Under the pieces are notes generated by a model. That model did not search any database and was not told where the DNA came from. It worked only from the letters and a program-made list of their open reading frames with translations. Both the position numbers and the translations under genes were made by a program. This document shows, one piece after another, positions 6,838 to 15,099 of a stretch of 15,121 nucleotides of DNA. Position 1 is the first letter of the stretch. Every line of letters starts with the position of its first letter. The DNA lies in assembly GCA_002342505.1 (NCBI GenBank), contig DDQB01000010.1, positions 1,814 through 16,934 on the forward strand, given 5' to 3'. The stretch is from Acidaminococcaceae bacterium UBA2453. Its GTDB lineage: Bacteria > Bacillota > Negativicutes > Acidaminococcales > Acidaminococcaceae.

Positions 6838-6866
6838 ATTATAACGATTCCTATTAAGCTTGTCAA
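6838..6866 (-). promoter_or_regulatory. Perfect consensus promoter of the riboswitch RNA
   Basis: TTGACA (6861-6866) and TATAAT (6838-6843) are separated by exactly 17 bases on the minus strand, a full consensus match. The predicted start near 6831 falls at the first paired bases of the aptamer. It is the strongest-looking promoter in the window, yet serves no intact gene. Confidence 0.92.
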
Positions 6867-6902
6867 GCTATTTATTTGCTATTGCTAAAAAAATTCCATT
6901 TT

Positions 6903-7559
6903 TTAGATTTCAACATTAATTTCCGATCTGTCTTCCAATACGTTCATAATCTGGTTGATGAACTCCAGGCGCATTACCGGCTGTGGCACCGAATAGGCTG
7001 TAATCTGTTCCGGAGCTATTCCCAGACTTTTCCGGAAAAAAGAAAGCTGGGACATGGCCGCATTTTTACTCAGCTTATCCGCTTTCGTCAGCACCACATG
7101 TACTTTTAACCCGCACTCCATCAACCAGTTATAGGCTTCTATGTCACTGTCCATGAGCTTATGGCGTATATCAATAAGTTGGCAGACCAACGCCAGATTC
7201 GGTGCGTCTTCCAGATAATTACGGATAAATCCGGACCACTGTTCCTTATTCTTCTGGTTGGTACGGGCAAAACCATAACCCGGAAGATCCACCAGATAAA
7301 ACTGTGTGCGATCTTCTGCTTCTTCCGTCTTCCGTTTTGCATCCAGCCGGTAAAAATTAAGAGTTTGGGTCTTCCCTGGCGTAGAGCTGACTCTTGCCAG
7401 ACCATTCCTGCGGCATACCGAATTAATCAGAGACGACTTGCCAACATTAGAACGCCCAATAAATGCAACTTCAGGCAAATACGGTTTCGGATATTGATCC
7501 GCACGCACAGCAGATGTGATAAATTCCGCGCGGATAATATCCCAATGTTCTTTGGTCAT
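6903..7559 (-). CDS. ysxC: Ribosome biogenesis GTP-binding protein YsxC/EngB
   Basis: Essential GTPase needed for late assembly of the 50S ribosomal subunit. The 218 residues are slightly longer than usual for the family (about 195-210). GTPase motifs are in order: G1 GRSNVGKS at 35-42, G2 region TPGKTQT at 60-66, G3 DLPG at 91-94, G4 TKAD at 158-161, and a G5-like AYSV stretch in the last quarter. A charged insert (about 74-85) precedes G3. AGGAGG stands a few bases before the ATG. The gene follows the flavoprotein gene by 39 bases and is the last of the lon operon; ysxC next to lon is a conserved Firmicutes arrangement. No clear terminator lies between its stop and the riboswitch promoter. 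Confidence 0.95.
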   Translation of the reverse strand: MTKEHWDIIRAEFITSAVRADQYPKPYLPEVAFIGRSNVGKSSLINSVCRRNGLARVSSTPGKTQTLNFYRLDAKRKTEEAEDRTQFYLVDLPGYGFARTNQKNKEQWSGFIRNYLEDAPNLALVCQLIDIRHKLMDSDIEAYNWLMECGLKVHVVLTKADKLSKNAAMSQLSFFRKSLGIAPEQITAYSVPQPVMRLEFINQIMNVLEDRSEINVEI

Positions 7560-7598
7560 GGGTACCTCCTTAACTTGATTCTGATATCAGGTTTCAGA

Positions 7599-9047
7599 TT
7601 ACTTCTTGTTACTTTTCTTTGCTCTTTCCCCAATTTCCCTCGCAATATAAACACCACTGGCGCTGGCCTGGGCCAGTCCCCGTGTAATACCGGCCCCGTC
7701 GCCGGCCGCAAACAGATTCGGTATTCTTGTTTCCAGCCGTTCATCCAGTTCCACCCGGGAACTGTAAAACTTCACCTCCACGCCATAGAGCAGCGTGTCG
7801 TCGTTGGCCATACCCGGTGCAATTTTATCCAGCGCATAAATCATTTCAACAATATCATCCAGCTGTCGTTTGGGCAGCACCAGGCTCAGATCCCCCGGCG
7901 TCGCATGCAGCGTAGGTTTTGTAAAACTTTTGGCAAGACGCCTTTCGTTCGTCCGGCGTCCTTTGATCAGGTCCCCGAACCGCTGCAACAATACCCCGTC
8001 GCCCAGCAGGTTGGAAAGAGAAGCGATTCGTTTTCCGTATTGATGCGGCTCTTTAAAGGGCTCAGTAAATTTATTGCTGACCAGCAAGGCAAAATTCGTA
8101 TTCGGACTTTGCCGGGCCGGATCCGCATAACTGTGCCCGTTTACCGTGATAATACCATCTGTATTTTCTGCCACAACGTAACCGTTCGGATTCATGCAGA
8201 AAGTACGCACCAGATCATCATACTGTTTTGTCCGGTACACTAACTTTGCTTCATATACTTCATCAGTAATATGTTTAAAAATCGCCGCAGGCACTTCCAC
8301 CCGGACTCCCACATCAACAGCATTATTGGTAAACGACAGCCCCAGTTTCCGTCCCTGCTCTGTAAACCATTCCGCACCGGCCCTGCCGGGAGCAGCAATC
8401 AAGTACGTACTGTGAATTTCTCCACCGGTCGTATCCAGTACAAACTCATCGCCTTTTTTGCAGAAGCTGTTCACGCGGGTATCGCACACTACATCCATCT
8501 TCTGCAGTAAGACCTGATAGATATGTTCCATTATTTGCAGGTTGTTCTCTGTTCCCAGATGCCGGAGCTTTCCATTCAGCAGGTGCAGATCGAATCCCAG
8601 CGCCTTGCATCCGATTGTCGCATCTTTGGCGGAATATATTTTCCCCGGCGCGCCAAAACGGCAGTTAATGGAATCCACGTAATCAATCAGATCCATTACC
8701 GTCTGTTTTGAAAGATACTCTCGCAGCCAGCCACCGGTCGCAAAGTTGTATTTCCCATCGGAAAAAGCGCCGGCCCCGCCAAATCCACGCATAATGGCGC
8801 AGGGAACACAGTGCAGGCAATGGTCGCTCTTCCCCGCTGCCAGCGGACAGTGACGTTGCATCACAGAATGTCCTTCTTCCAGCATTACAACGGAAAGAGC
8901 CGGAAACTTTTCACAAAATTCCCAGCAGGCAAAGATTGCCGCCGGGCCACCTCCTATCACAGCCACATCATACTTATCTTTCACGGCATCGTCGCCCCCC
9001 ATCTTTTTGCTTTGCGGAACAGCTGCCGGTAACGGCCAATGTCTCAC
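7599..9047 (-). CDS. FAD-dependent dehydrogenase of the COG2509 type
   Basis: A 482-residue NAD(P)/FAD-dependent oxidoreductase of unknown substrate. The FAD-binding start YDVAVIGGGPAA (26-37) and the second FAD contact AAGDGAG ending at 453 are present, as in the GidA/HI0933-like superfamily. A cysteine cluster, C67 then C77xxC80xxC83, precedes IMRGFGGAGAFSDGK (85-99), the hallmark of COG2509; whether it binds a metal or Fe-S cluster is not established. The longest frame uses a GTG at 9047 overlapping the lon stop (GTGA). Met16 (9002) and Val22 (GTG, 8984) are alternatives, and the last has a G-rich site upstream and leaves the usual short lead before the Rossmann motif. Location inside a lon-ysxC operon suggests a housekeeping role, but none is known to me. 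Confidence 0.85.
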   Translation of the reverse strand: MRHWPLPAAVPQSKKMGGDDAVKDKYDVAVIGGGPAAIFACWEFCEKFPALSVVMLEEGHSVMQRHCPLAAGKSDHCLHCVPCAIMRGFGGAGAFSDGKYNFATGGWLREYLSKQTVMDLIDYVDSINCRFGAPGKIYSAKDATIGCKALGFDLHLLNGKLRHLGTENNLQIMEHIYQVLLQKMDVVCDTRVNSFCKKGDEFVLDTTGGEIHSTYLIAAPGRAGAEWFTEQGRKLGLSFTNNAVDVGVRVEVPAAIFKHITDEVYEAKLVYRTKQYDDLVRTFCMNPNGYVVAENTDGIITVNGHSYADPARQSPNTNFALLVSNKFTEPFKEPHQYGKRIASLSNLLGDGVLLQRFGDLIKGRRTNERRLAKSFTKPTLHATPGDLSLVLPKRQLDDIVEMIYALDKIAPGMANDDTLLYGVEVKFYSSRVELDERLETRIPNLFAAGDGAGITRGLAQASASGVYIAREIGERAKKSNKK

Positions 9048-11407
9048 ACTGGCTGCTTCTGTTCTTCTGTCTTCTTTTCCTCTTTTAACGGCTTCAGCGC
9101 CAGCCTCAGCACCTCGTCCATGTGGCTTACAGGCACAAAGCGGATCTCGTCCAGCACCTTTTGGGGCAGTTCCGTCAGGTCCTGCATGTTCCGTTCCGGC
9201 AACAGCACGGTCTTAACACCGTAACGATGTGCTGCCAGCATCTTTTCCTTGATGCCGCCAACAGGCAGGACTTTTCCCGACAGGGTAATTTCCCCTGTCA
9301 TGGCCAGATCTGCTTTCACCTTTCGTCCCGTCAGTGCAGAAACCATGGCGGTCACCATCGTGATACCGGCAGAAGGTCCATCCTTTGGAATAGCTCCTTC
9401 CGGCAGGTGGATATGAATATCCGTCTTATCGTAAAAATCAGCAGGCAGGCCCAATTCCTTATAACGGGAACGAATGAATGTGTAACCGGCACGGGCCGAT
9501 TCTTTCATAACATCCCCCAACTGACCGGTCAGTGTCAGGGCGCCTTTCCCTTCGGATGTAAGCACTTCAACTTTTAGCATTTCCCCACCTACGCTGGTCC
9601 AGGCCAGACCAGTCACGATGCCGATCTCTTCCCTGGCCCGCAGATCAGATTCCAGATAGATGCAGGGGCCCAGATAATCTGACAGATTCTTTACTGTTAT
9701 AGCTGCCGAAGTTTCATTTCCCGTAACAATACGGTACGCAGTCTTCCGACACAGTTTTGCAATCTGCCGCTCAAGACGGCGGACGCCGGCTTCCCGCGTA
9801 TAATCCCGGATGATCTTCCGGATAGCGCCCGGCGTGATTGAGAAAGACTCCTTCGTTAATCCGTTGGCTTCCATCTCTTTGGGTATCAGATGCAGTTTCG
9901 CTATATTCAATTTTTCGTCTTCCGTATAGCTGGAAAGTTCAATCACCTCCAGCCGATCCAGCAACGCAGGCGGAATCGTCTCCACCGTATTCGCCGTTAC
10001 AATCCAGAAAACAGAAGACAGATCAAAAGGATATTCGATAAAATGATCGCTGAATGCATGATTCTGTTCCGGGTCCAGCGCTTCCAACAGTGCGGAAGCC
10101 GGATCGCCCCTAAAATCACTGGCCATCTTATCTACTTCGTCTAGTAAAAACAGCGGATTCAGACACCCAACTTTCTTCATCCCATGAATCAGTCGTCCCG
10201 GCATGGCCCCGATATAAGTCCTGCGGTGTCCGCGAATCTCTGCTTCATCCCGCACGCCGCCAAGAGATACTCTTGTAAATTTGCGGTTGACCGCTTCTGC
10301 GATGGACTCCGCCATAGAAGTTTTCCCTACGCCGGGAGGTCCCACCAAACATAAAATCGGCGCCTTGTTTGTCTTCGCCAGTTTTTGCACGGCCAAATGT
10401 TCCAGAATACGCTCTTTAACCTTTTTCAATCCGTAATGATGCTGATCAAGGATCCGTGCGGCTTTACTGATATCAAACCCGTTGTTATCATACTTGCCCC
10501 AGGGAAGCTCCAACACTGTATCCAGATAATTTCGGATTACCGCGCTGTCAGCCATCATCGGCGGCATCTTGAACAATCGGTCCACTTCTTTGTTAAGCCC
10601 TGTTACCACTTCTTCCGGCAACGGCAAGGTTTTGATCCGTTCACGGTATTCCTGTGCTTCCGCATGAACGTCTTCTTCGTCTCCCAGCTCTTTATTGATG
10701 ACCTTCAGCTGCTCACGCAGATAATATTCCTTCTGGTTCTTTTCAATATTCTGATGAACTTTCTTTGCAATACTTTTCTCCAGTTCGGAAATAGCCATCT
10801 CCTTATGGAGCAGTCCGTACAGTTTTTCCAGCCTGTCCTTGACAGGAACCGTCTCCAGCAATTCCTGTCTTTTCTCCAGGTCCACGTCCAGATAACCGGC
10901 AATAGTATCTGCCACAATACCGGCATTTGGATTATCTTTAAATGAAAGTAAAATTTCGGGACTGATCTTCTTCCCGCTCAAGACCCACTTTTCAAATTCG
11001 GAAATAACGATACGGCGCAACGCTTCAAGTTCCATTCCCTCTTCCGGCCGGTCTGTCGGGATCAGCTCCCTGTACGAAGCCTGCCAGCATCCTTCCGCAT
11101 CTTCCGCGACCGTATCCACAGAAGCGCGACATAATCCTTCCACTAAAATACGGACGGCGCCGCCTGGCAATTTCAGCATCTGTTTGATTTCAGCTACAAC
11201 CCCTGCCTTATAAAGATTGCTAAGTTCCGGTTCTTCCTGATCAGTCCGTACCTGGGAAACAATCAGTATCTTCTTCCCGTTCCGCATAGCCGCATTCACC
11301 GCATGAAGCGATTTCAGTCTGGCAATATCCAAATTCATAACCATTCCGGGAAAAATCACCATGCCCCGTAAAGGCAGTAAAGGCAATATACGAGAAATCG
11401 TATTCAA
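9044..11407 (-). CDS. lon: ATP-dependent protease Lon (LonA)
   Basis: Cytoplasmic hexameric protease degrading misfolded and specific regulatory proteins. The 787 residues match LonA. The N-terminal substrate-binding domain starts with LPLLPLRGMVIFPG; the AAA+ module has Walker A GPPGVGKT at 356-363 and Walker B FLLDEVDK; the protease domain has the catalytic Ser679 (KDGPSAG) and Lys722 (GGIKEK), the same numbers as in E. coli Lon. The start codon is TTG at 11405-11407, chosen because GGAGG lies seven bases upstream and the first in-frame ATG (residue 16) would cut off the conserved N-terminal stretch. A strong terminator after clpX lies upstream, so lon needs its own promoter; I could not find a convincing one. 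The stop overlaps the flavoprotein GTG by four bases. Confidence 0.98.
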   Translation of the reverse strand: MNTISRILPLLPLRGMVIFPGMVMNLDIARLKSLHAVNAAMRNGKKILIVSQVRTDQEEPELSNLYKAGVVAEIKQMLKLPGGAVRILVEGLCRASVDTVAEDAEGCWQASYRELIPTDRPEEGMELEALRRIVISEFEKWVLSGKKISPEILLSFKDNPNAGIVADTIAGYLDVDLEKRQELLETVPVKDRLEKLYGLLHKEMAISELEKSIAKKVHQNIEKNQKEYYLREQLKVINKELGDEEDVHAEAQEYRERIKTLPLPEEVVTGLNKEVDRLFKMPPMMADSAVIRNYLDTVLELPWGKYDNNGFDISKAARILDQHHYGLKKVKERILEHLAVQKLAKTNKAPILCLVGPPGVGKTSMAESIAEAVNRKFTRVSLGGVRDEAEIRGHRRTYIGAMPGRLIHGMKKVGCLNPLFLLDEVDKMASDFRGDPASALLEALDPEQNHAFSDHFIEYPFDLSSVFWIVTANTVETIPPALLDRLEVIELSSYTEDEKLNIAKLHLIPKEMEANGLTKESFSITPGAIRKIIRDYTREAGVRRLERQIAKLCRKTAYRIVTGNETSAAITVKNLSDYLGPCIYLESDLRAREEIGIVTGLAWTSVGGEMLKVEVLTSEGKGALTLTGQLGDVMKESARAGYTFIRSRYKELGLPADFYDKTDIHIHLPEGAIPKDGPSAGITMVTAMVSALTGRKVKADLAMTGEITLSGKVLPVGGIKEKMLAAHRYGVKTVLLPERNMQDLTELPQKVLDEIRFVPVSHMDEVLRLALKPLKEEKKTEEQKQPV

Positions 11408-11506
11408 CTTTTTTCCTCCGTTACCTGAAAATCCAAATTTAACTTACTGTATTATCGAATGAAGTTCATTTGACTTTGTATATATTGTAACACAATCAAT
11501 CCATAT

Positions 11507-11537
11507 AAAAAAGGGAAAAGGTTGTGAACCTTTTCCC
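11507..11537 (-). terminator. Intrinsic terminator after clpX
   Basis: A perfect 11-bp stem GGGAAAAGGTT/AACCTTTTCCC (11513-11523, 11527-11537) with a 3-base loop is followed by six T on the minus strand. It lies 20 bases after the clpX stop and separates the tig-clpP-clpX unit from lon. Confidence 0.95.
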
Positions 11538-11557
11538 GTGTTCTATTCCCTGATAGC

Positions 11558-12814
11558 TCAGGCAACAATCAACTGGGGCTCCAGATGCTTACGCACTGAA
11601 TCTTCTGTCACGATACACTTGATTACATCCGTACGGGAAGGAATCTCATACATGACATCCCGCATGATTCCCTCAATGATCGCTCTCAGTCCGCGGGCTC
11701 CGGTTTCCCGTCGCAGGGCTTCTTCCGCAATTGCAGTAAGTGCCTCCTCCTCAAACTCAAGCTCCACGTTATCCATGCTCAGAAAATGCTGATACTGTTT
11801 GATCAGGGCATTTTTCGGCTCTTTCAGAATACGCACCAATGCGGCCTTGTCCAATGAATCCAAAGTTACCATGACCGGAAGGCGTCCGGCGAACTCGGGA
11901 ATCAGTCCGAACTTCATCAGGTCTTCCGGCATAACGTCCTTTAACAGCGAATCTTCCGCTTTCAATTCCGTTTTCTTTTTGATATCCGCCCCAAAGCCCA
12001 TAGCTTTGGTATCCGTACGTTCTTTAATGATACTGTCCAGGCCGGCAAACGCGCCGCCGCATATGAAAAGGATGTTGGTAGTATCAATCTGCAGGAATTC
12101 CTGGTGGGGATGCTTGCGTCCTCCCTGGGGCGGCACATTGGCCGTGGTTCCTTCCAGAATTTTCAGCAGAGCCTGCTGCACTCCTTCCCCTGATACATCA
12201 CGGGTGATGGATACATTTTCAGACTTTCTTGCGATCTTATCAATCTCATCAATGTAAATGATCCCTCTCTGCGCCTTTTCAATATCATAATCCGCATTCT
12301 GGATCAGACGCAGCAGGATATTTTCCACGTCTTCGCCCACATATCCCGCTTCTGTCAACGTGGTGGCGTCCGCAATGGCGAAAGGAACCTGCAGAATCTT
12401 AGCAAGGGTTTGCGCCAGAAGCGTCTTCCCGCTGCCGGTAGGTCCCAGCATCAGGATATTGGATTTCTGCAGTTCCACATCTCTGTCTTCCGGGCGGCCG
12501 CTATCGTAATTAATTCGTTTATAGTGATTGTATACTGCAACTGCCAGCGTCTTCTTCGGCTCATCCTGCCCGATTACATATTCGTCAAGGATGGCCTTGA
12601 TCTCTTTGGGCGTTGGAAGATTATGCAGCGCATTTTTATCAGTAATGCTGCTTTCTTTATCCTCTTCATCTTTCAGGACTTCTGTACACAGCTCGATACA
12701 TTCATTGCAGATATATCCATTGCGGCCGGCCAACATACGCTTGACCTGGTCGTCCCGCTTCCCGCAAAAAGAACAAACTACATTACTGTTTTTATTATCA
12801 TTGGAATATTTCAT
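11558..12814 (-). CDS. clpX: ClpX, ATP-dependent unfoldase of ClpXP
   Basis: AAA+ unfoldase that recognises tagged substrates and feeds them to ClpP. The 418 residues are full length. The N-terminal zinc-binding domain has C14, C17, C36 and C39; Walker A GPTGSGKT is at 124-131; the pore loop GYVGED follows; Walker B is IIYIDEID; the RKH loop (GGRKHPHQ) is intact; and a MGFGA stretch corresponds to the IGF-type loop that docks on ClpP. GAGGAG lies six bases before the ATG. It follows clpP by 102 bases without an obvious terminator, so the two partners are probably co-transcribed, and ends at a strong terminator. Confidence 0.98.
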   Translation of the reverse strand: MKYSNDNKNSNVVCSFCGKRDDQVKRMLAGRNGYICNECIELCTEVLKDEEDKESSITDKNALHNLPTPKEIKAILDEYVIGQDEPKKTLAVAVYNHYKRINYDSGRPEDRDVELQKSNILMLGPTGSGKTLLAQTLAKILQVPFAIADATTLTEAGYVGEDVENILLRLIQNADYDIEKAQRGIIYIDEIDKIARKSENVSITRDVSGEGVQQALLKILEGTTANVPPQGGRKHPHQEFLQIDTTNILFICGGAFAGLDSIIKERTDTKAMGFGADIKKKTELKAEDSLLKDVMPEDLMKFGLIPEFAGRLPVMVTLDSLDKAALVRILKEPKNALIKQYQHFLSMDNVELEFEEEALTAIAEEALRRETGARGLRAIIEGIMRDVMYEIPSRTDVIKCIVTEDSVRKHLEPQLIVA

Positions 12815-12916
12815 CAGTTACTCCTCATATTTCAACACAATTCAGCGGAAAAACAACTCCTGCCGCACGCTCTTTCACCTGCGCGCCGCCGCTTTGATTT
12901 CCGTTTCCCTCGTGCA

Positions 12917-13507
12917 TTACGCTTCCGGCAAACGGTCAACCACCTGATCGATGATGCCGTATGTTTTTGCTTCTGTAGCAGTCAGGAAGTTATCGCGGTC
13001 CGTGTCCGCCGCAACTTTTTCTTTTGTCTGTCCCGTATGCTTCACAATTACATCATACATCTCTTCCCGGATTCGGAGTATATTCTTTGCATGGATCTCG
13101 ATATCGGAAGCCTGTCCCTCATAACCGCCCAACGGCTGATGGATCATCACTTCAGAATGGGGCAGGGCATAGCGTTTCCCCTTTTTGCCTGCCATCAGCA
13201 GAATGGAAGCCATGCTGGCAGCCAGCCCCACGCAAATCGTAGATACATCCGGTTTAATGTACTGCATTGTATCGTAGATCGCCATGCCGGCGGTTACACT
13301 GCCGCCAGGGCTGTTGATGTACAGGTGGATGTCCTTATCAGGATTTTCCGATTCCAGGAACAGCAGCTGTGCAATGACCACATTGGCCACTTCATCAGTG
13401 ACCGGGCCGGTCAGAAACACAATCCGGTCTTTCAATAAACGGGAATAAATGTCATAGGACCGTTCTCCCCGGTTGTTTTGTTCAACGACAATAGGAACGT
13501 AGTTCAT
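12917..13507 (-). CDS. clpP: ClpP, serine peptidase subunit of ClpXP
   Basis: Proteolytic barrel subunit partnering ClpX. With the start at 13507 (MNYVPIVVEQ) the protein has 196 residues, the usual size, and the catalytic triad falls at the textbook positions Ser98 (AASMAS), His123 (MIHQP) and Asp172 (RDNF). An upstream in-frame ATG at 13561 would add 18 residues not seen in the family; its codons run through a hairpin, and GGGAGGG is correctly placed only for the 13507 start. It sits between tig and clpX, the common tig-clpP-clpX order. A weak hairpin (13545-13579) between tig and clpP may trim readthrough from the tig promoter. Confidence 0.98.
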   Translation of the reverse strand: MNYVPIVVEQNNRGERSYDIYSRLLKDRIVFLTGPVTDEVANVVIAQLLFLESENPDKDIHLYINSPGGSVTAGMAIYDTMQYIKPDVSTICVGLAASMASILLMAGKKGKRYALPHSEVMIHQPLGGYEGQASDIEIHAKNILRIREEMYDVIVKHTGQTKEKVAADTDRDNFLTATEAKTYGIIDQVVDRLPEA

Positions 13508-13544
13508 ACGGTTCCCTCCCTTCAGTATATCTGAGTTAAATGGC

Positions 13545-13579
13545 AAAAGGGCTGTCTGCACATACGCACAGACAGCTCT
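13545..13579 (-). terminator. Weak terminator/attenuator hairpin between tig and clpP
   Basis: AGGGCTGTCTG (13548-13558) and CAGACAGCTCT (13569-13579) pair over eleven positions; the minus-strand RNA has one A-C mismatch, a 10-base loop, and only four U after the stem. It begins 18 bases after the tig stop. Partial termination or RNA processing between the two genes is likely, complete termination less so, since I see no good clpP promoter behind it. Confidence 0.5.
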
Positions 13580-13597
13580 TCGATTATAACAACTTTA

Positions 13598-14896
13598 TTA
13601 TTTTGCGTTGTCCAGTATTACATGTGCAGCTTTATGGCGCAGGATGTTAGCCAGCAGGAGGCCCATATTGTTGTTCTTGCGGATGATTGTTTTCACGTCT
13701 TCCACACGGGCTCCATTCTGGTCGGCAATGGTCTGCAGCTGTGCGTCTACATCTGCCATATCCACTTTAATCTCTTCCGCTTTGGCGATAGCGTCCAGCA
13801 CCAAATCGGTACGGACATTCTTTTCCGCGCCTTCCCTCTGTGCTTCACGCAGTTTCGCCATGTCCATGCCGGTGTACTTCAGGTACTGGTCCAGCGTCAT
13901 TTTACGGCTTTCCAGATTCAGTTTGATTTCTTCCACCATCTGGGTGATGCGGTCTTCAATCATCACCGGAGGAATATCCATCTTGGCATTATTTACGGCC
14001 GTATCAATCAGCGCGTTTTCGTATTCTACCTGAGCGTCCCGTTCTGCCGCTTCCTGCATATGTTTTTTATAATCTTCCTTTGCTTCCGCAACGGTTTTGT
14101 ACCGGGTATATTTGGCAATATATTCGTCGTTCAGTTCCGGCAGCTCTTTATGTTTAACAGCCTGGATATGAACTTTGAAAATAGCCTGCTTACCGGCCAG
14201 CTCTTCTACAAAATAGCTTTCCGGGAAAGTTACGTCCACATCGGTGTCGTCGCCTTTTTTCAGGCCGATCAGCTGGTCTTCAAACCCCGGGATGAAAGAA
14301 CCGGAGCCAACTTCCAGCGGATATCCCTTTCCTTCGCCGCCGCTGAAGGCCTCGCCGTCAACCGTACCGGCAAAATCGATGATTGCAAAGTCGCCTTTTT
14401 CAATGATAGTATCATCATCAGTATCTACCATCTTGGCGCCGCGGCTGCGCAGGTCTTCCAACGCTTTGTCCACATCTTCGTCGGTAACTTTTGCTTCTTT
14501 TTTATCTACATGGATGCCTTTGTACTCTCCCAGTTCCGGTTCCGGTTTCAGGATGACTTTAACATCCATTTCAAAATCCTTGCCTTCGGTAAATGCTTCA
14601 AATGTCTTGGATTCTTCCTGTACTTCCGGATCGGAAACCGGCATCAGTTTTTCTGTTTCCAGTGCTTCCTGATAAGCACGGTTTACACAGATGTTAAATG
14701 CTTCTTCTTTTACGGCAGCTTTGCCATAATGCATCTCAATGATATTACGAGGCGCTTTGCCCGGACGGAAACCGGGGATCCGTACCTGGTTCGCAATCCT
14801 TGCAACAGCCTGTTTAAAGCTTTTGTCAACGTCTTTCGCAGCAACCGTAATCTTTAATGCTGCGTCATTTCCTTCTCTGGTAACATTCACATTCAT
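13598..14896 (-). CDS. tig: Trigger factor, ribosome-associated chaperone
   Basis: Binds at the ribosome exit tunnel and protects nascent chains; also a peptidyl-prolyl isomerase. The 432 residues match the family. The N-terminal ribosome-docking signature GFRPGKAP is at 42-49; the FKBP-like isomerase domain lies at about 150-245 (GDFAIIDFAGTVDGEAF through PESYFVEELAGK); the rest is the helical C-terminal chaperone domain. GGGAGGA lies seven bases before the ATG at 14896. It has its own promoter and heads the tig-clpP-clpX unit, so folding and degradation genes are expressed together. Confidence 0.98.
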   Translation of the reverse strand: MNVNVTREGNDAALKITVAAKDVDKSFKQAVARIANQVRIPGFRPGKAPRNIIEMHYGKAAVKEEAFNICVNRAYQEALETEKLMPVSDPEVQEESKTFEAFTEGKDFEMDVKVILKPEPELGEYKGIHVDKKEAKVTDEDVDKALEDLRSRGAKMVDTDDDTIIEKGDFAIIDFAGTVDGEAFSGGEGKGYPLEVGSGSFIPGFEDQLIGLKKGDDTDVDVTFPESYFVEELAGKQAIFKVHIQAVKHKELPELNDEYIAKYTRYKTVAEAKEDYKKHMQEAAERDAQVEYENALIDTAVNNAKMDIPPVMIEDRITQMVEEIKLNLESRKMTLDQYLKYTGMDMAKLREAQREGAEKNVRTDLVLDAIAKAEEIKVDMADVDAQLQTIADQNGARVEDVKTIIRKNNNMGLLLANILRHKAAHVILDNAK

Positions 14897-14950
14897 TGAA
14901 AAATCCTCCCTTGATATATGTTACTATATATAATAACGATTTTAACCGAT

Positions 14951-14973
14951 GAGGGGAATCCTTCCCTCTTTTT
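14951..14973. other. Stem-loop in the tig 5' leader
   Basis: GAGGGGAA (14951-14958) and TTCCCTC (14962-14968) pair with one extra base. In the tig mRNA it forms a 5' stem-loop close to the predicted transcript start. On the plus strand it is followed by five T, so it could also stop antisense transcription. Function unknown. Confidence 0.4.
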
Positions 14974-14987
14974 CACAATGCTACAAT

Positions 14988-15016
14988 ATAATATCACAAG
15001 AGCAACTTTTTGACAA
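14988..15016 (-). promoter_or_regulatory. Sigma-70-type promoter of tig
   Basis: TTGTCA (15011-15016) is 17 bases from TATTAT (14988-14993) on the minus strand. The predicted start near 14981 gives an 85-base leader. It lies just after the tRNA terminator, as expected for the first gene of a new unit. Confidence 0.8.
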
Positions 15017-15060
15017 GCAACGCAGGCAAAAAACAAAAGTCAGAAAGAAAACTTTTTGTG

Positions 15061-15096
15061 AAAAAAAATCCCGGTCAACTGACCGGGATGATTTTT
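15061..15096. terminator. Symmetric terminator after the tRNA-Gly gene
   Basis: A perfect 10-bp stem (15068-15077 with 15080-15089) with a 2-base minimal loop is flanked by eight A on the left and six T on the right, so it works in either direction. On the minus strand it ends the tRNA transcript coming from the right edge. Confidence 0.92.
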
Positions 15097-15099
15097 TCA

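Noticed and set aside
7161..8243. 360-codon plus-strand frame opposite ysxC and the flavoprotein gene
   Set aside because: It spans two well-supported minus-strand genes and the gap between them, shows no domain, and is explained by codon-bias shadowing. The same holds for 12410-13438 opposite clpX/clpP.
11469..11475. AGTCAAA heptad upstream of lon as a CtsR heat-shock site
   Set aside because: CtsR sites are tandem heptads; only one copy is present here and no second copy at the required spacing was seen.
13508..13561. Upstream ATG of clpP giving an 18-residue extension
   Set aside because: The extension runs through the intergenic hairpin, lacks a good ribosome site, and would shift the catalytic residues away from the standard positions.
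13622..14857. 411-codon open frame on the plus strand opposite tig
   Set aside because: It lies wholly antisense to an unmistakable trigger factor gene, its product is composed of F/H/V-rich low-likelihood protein sequence, and it has no ribosome site of its own.
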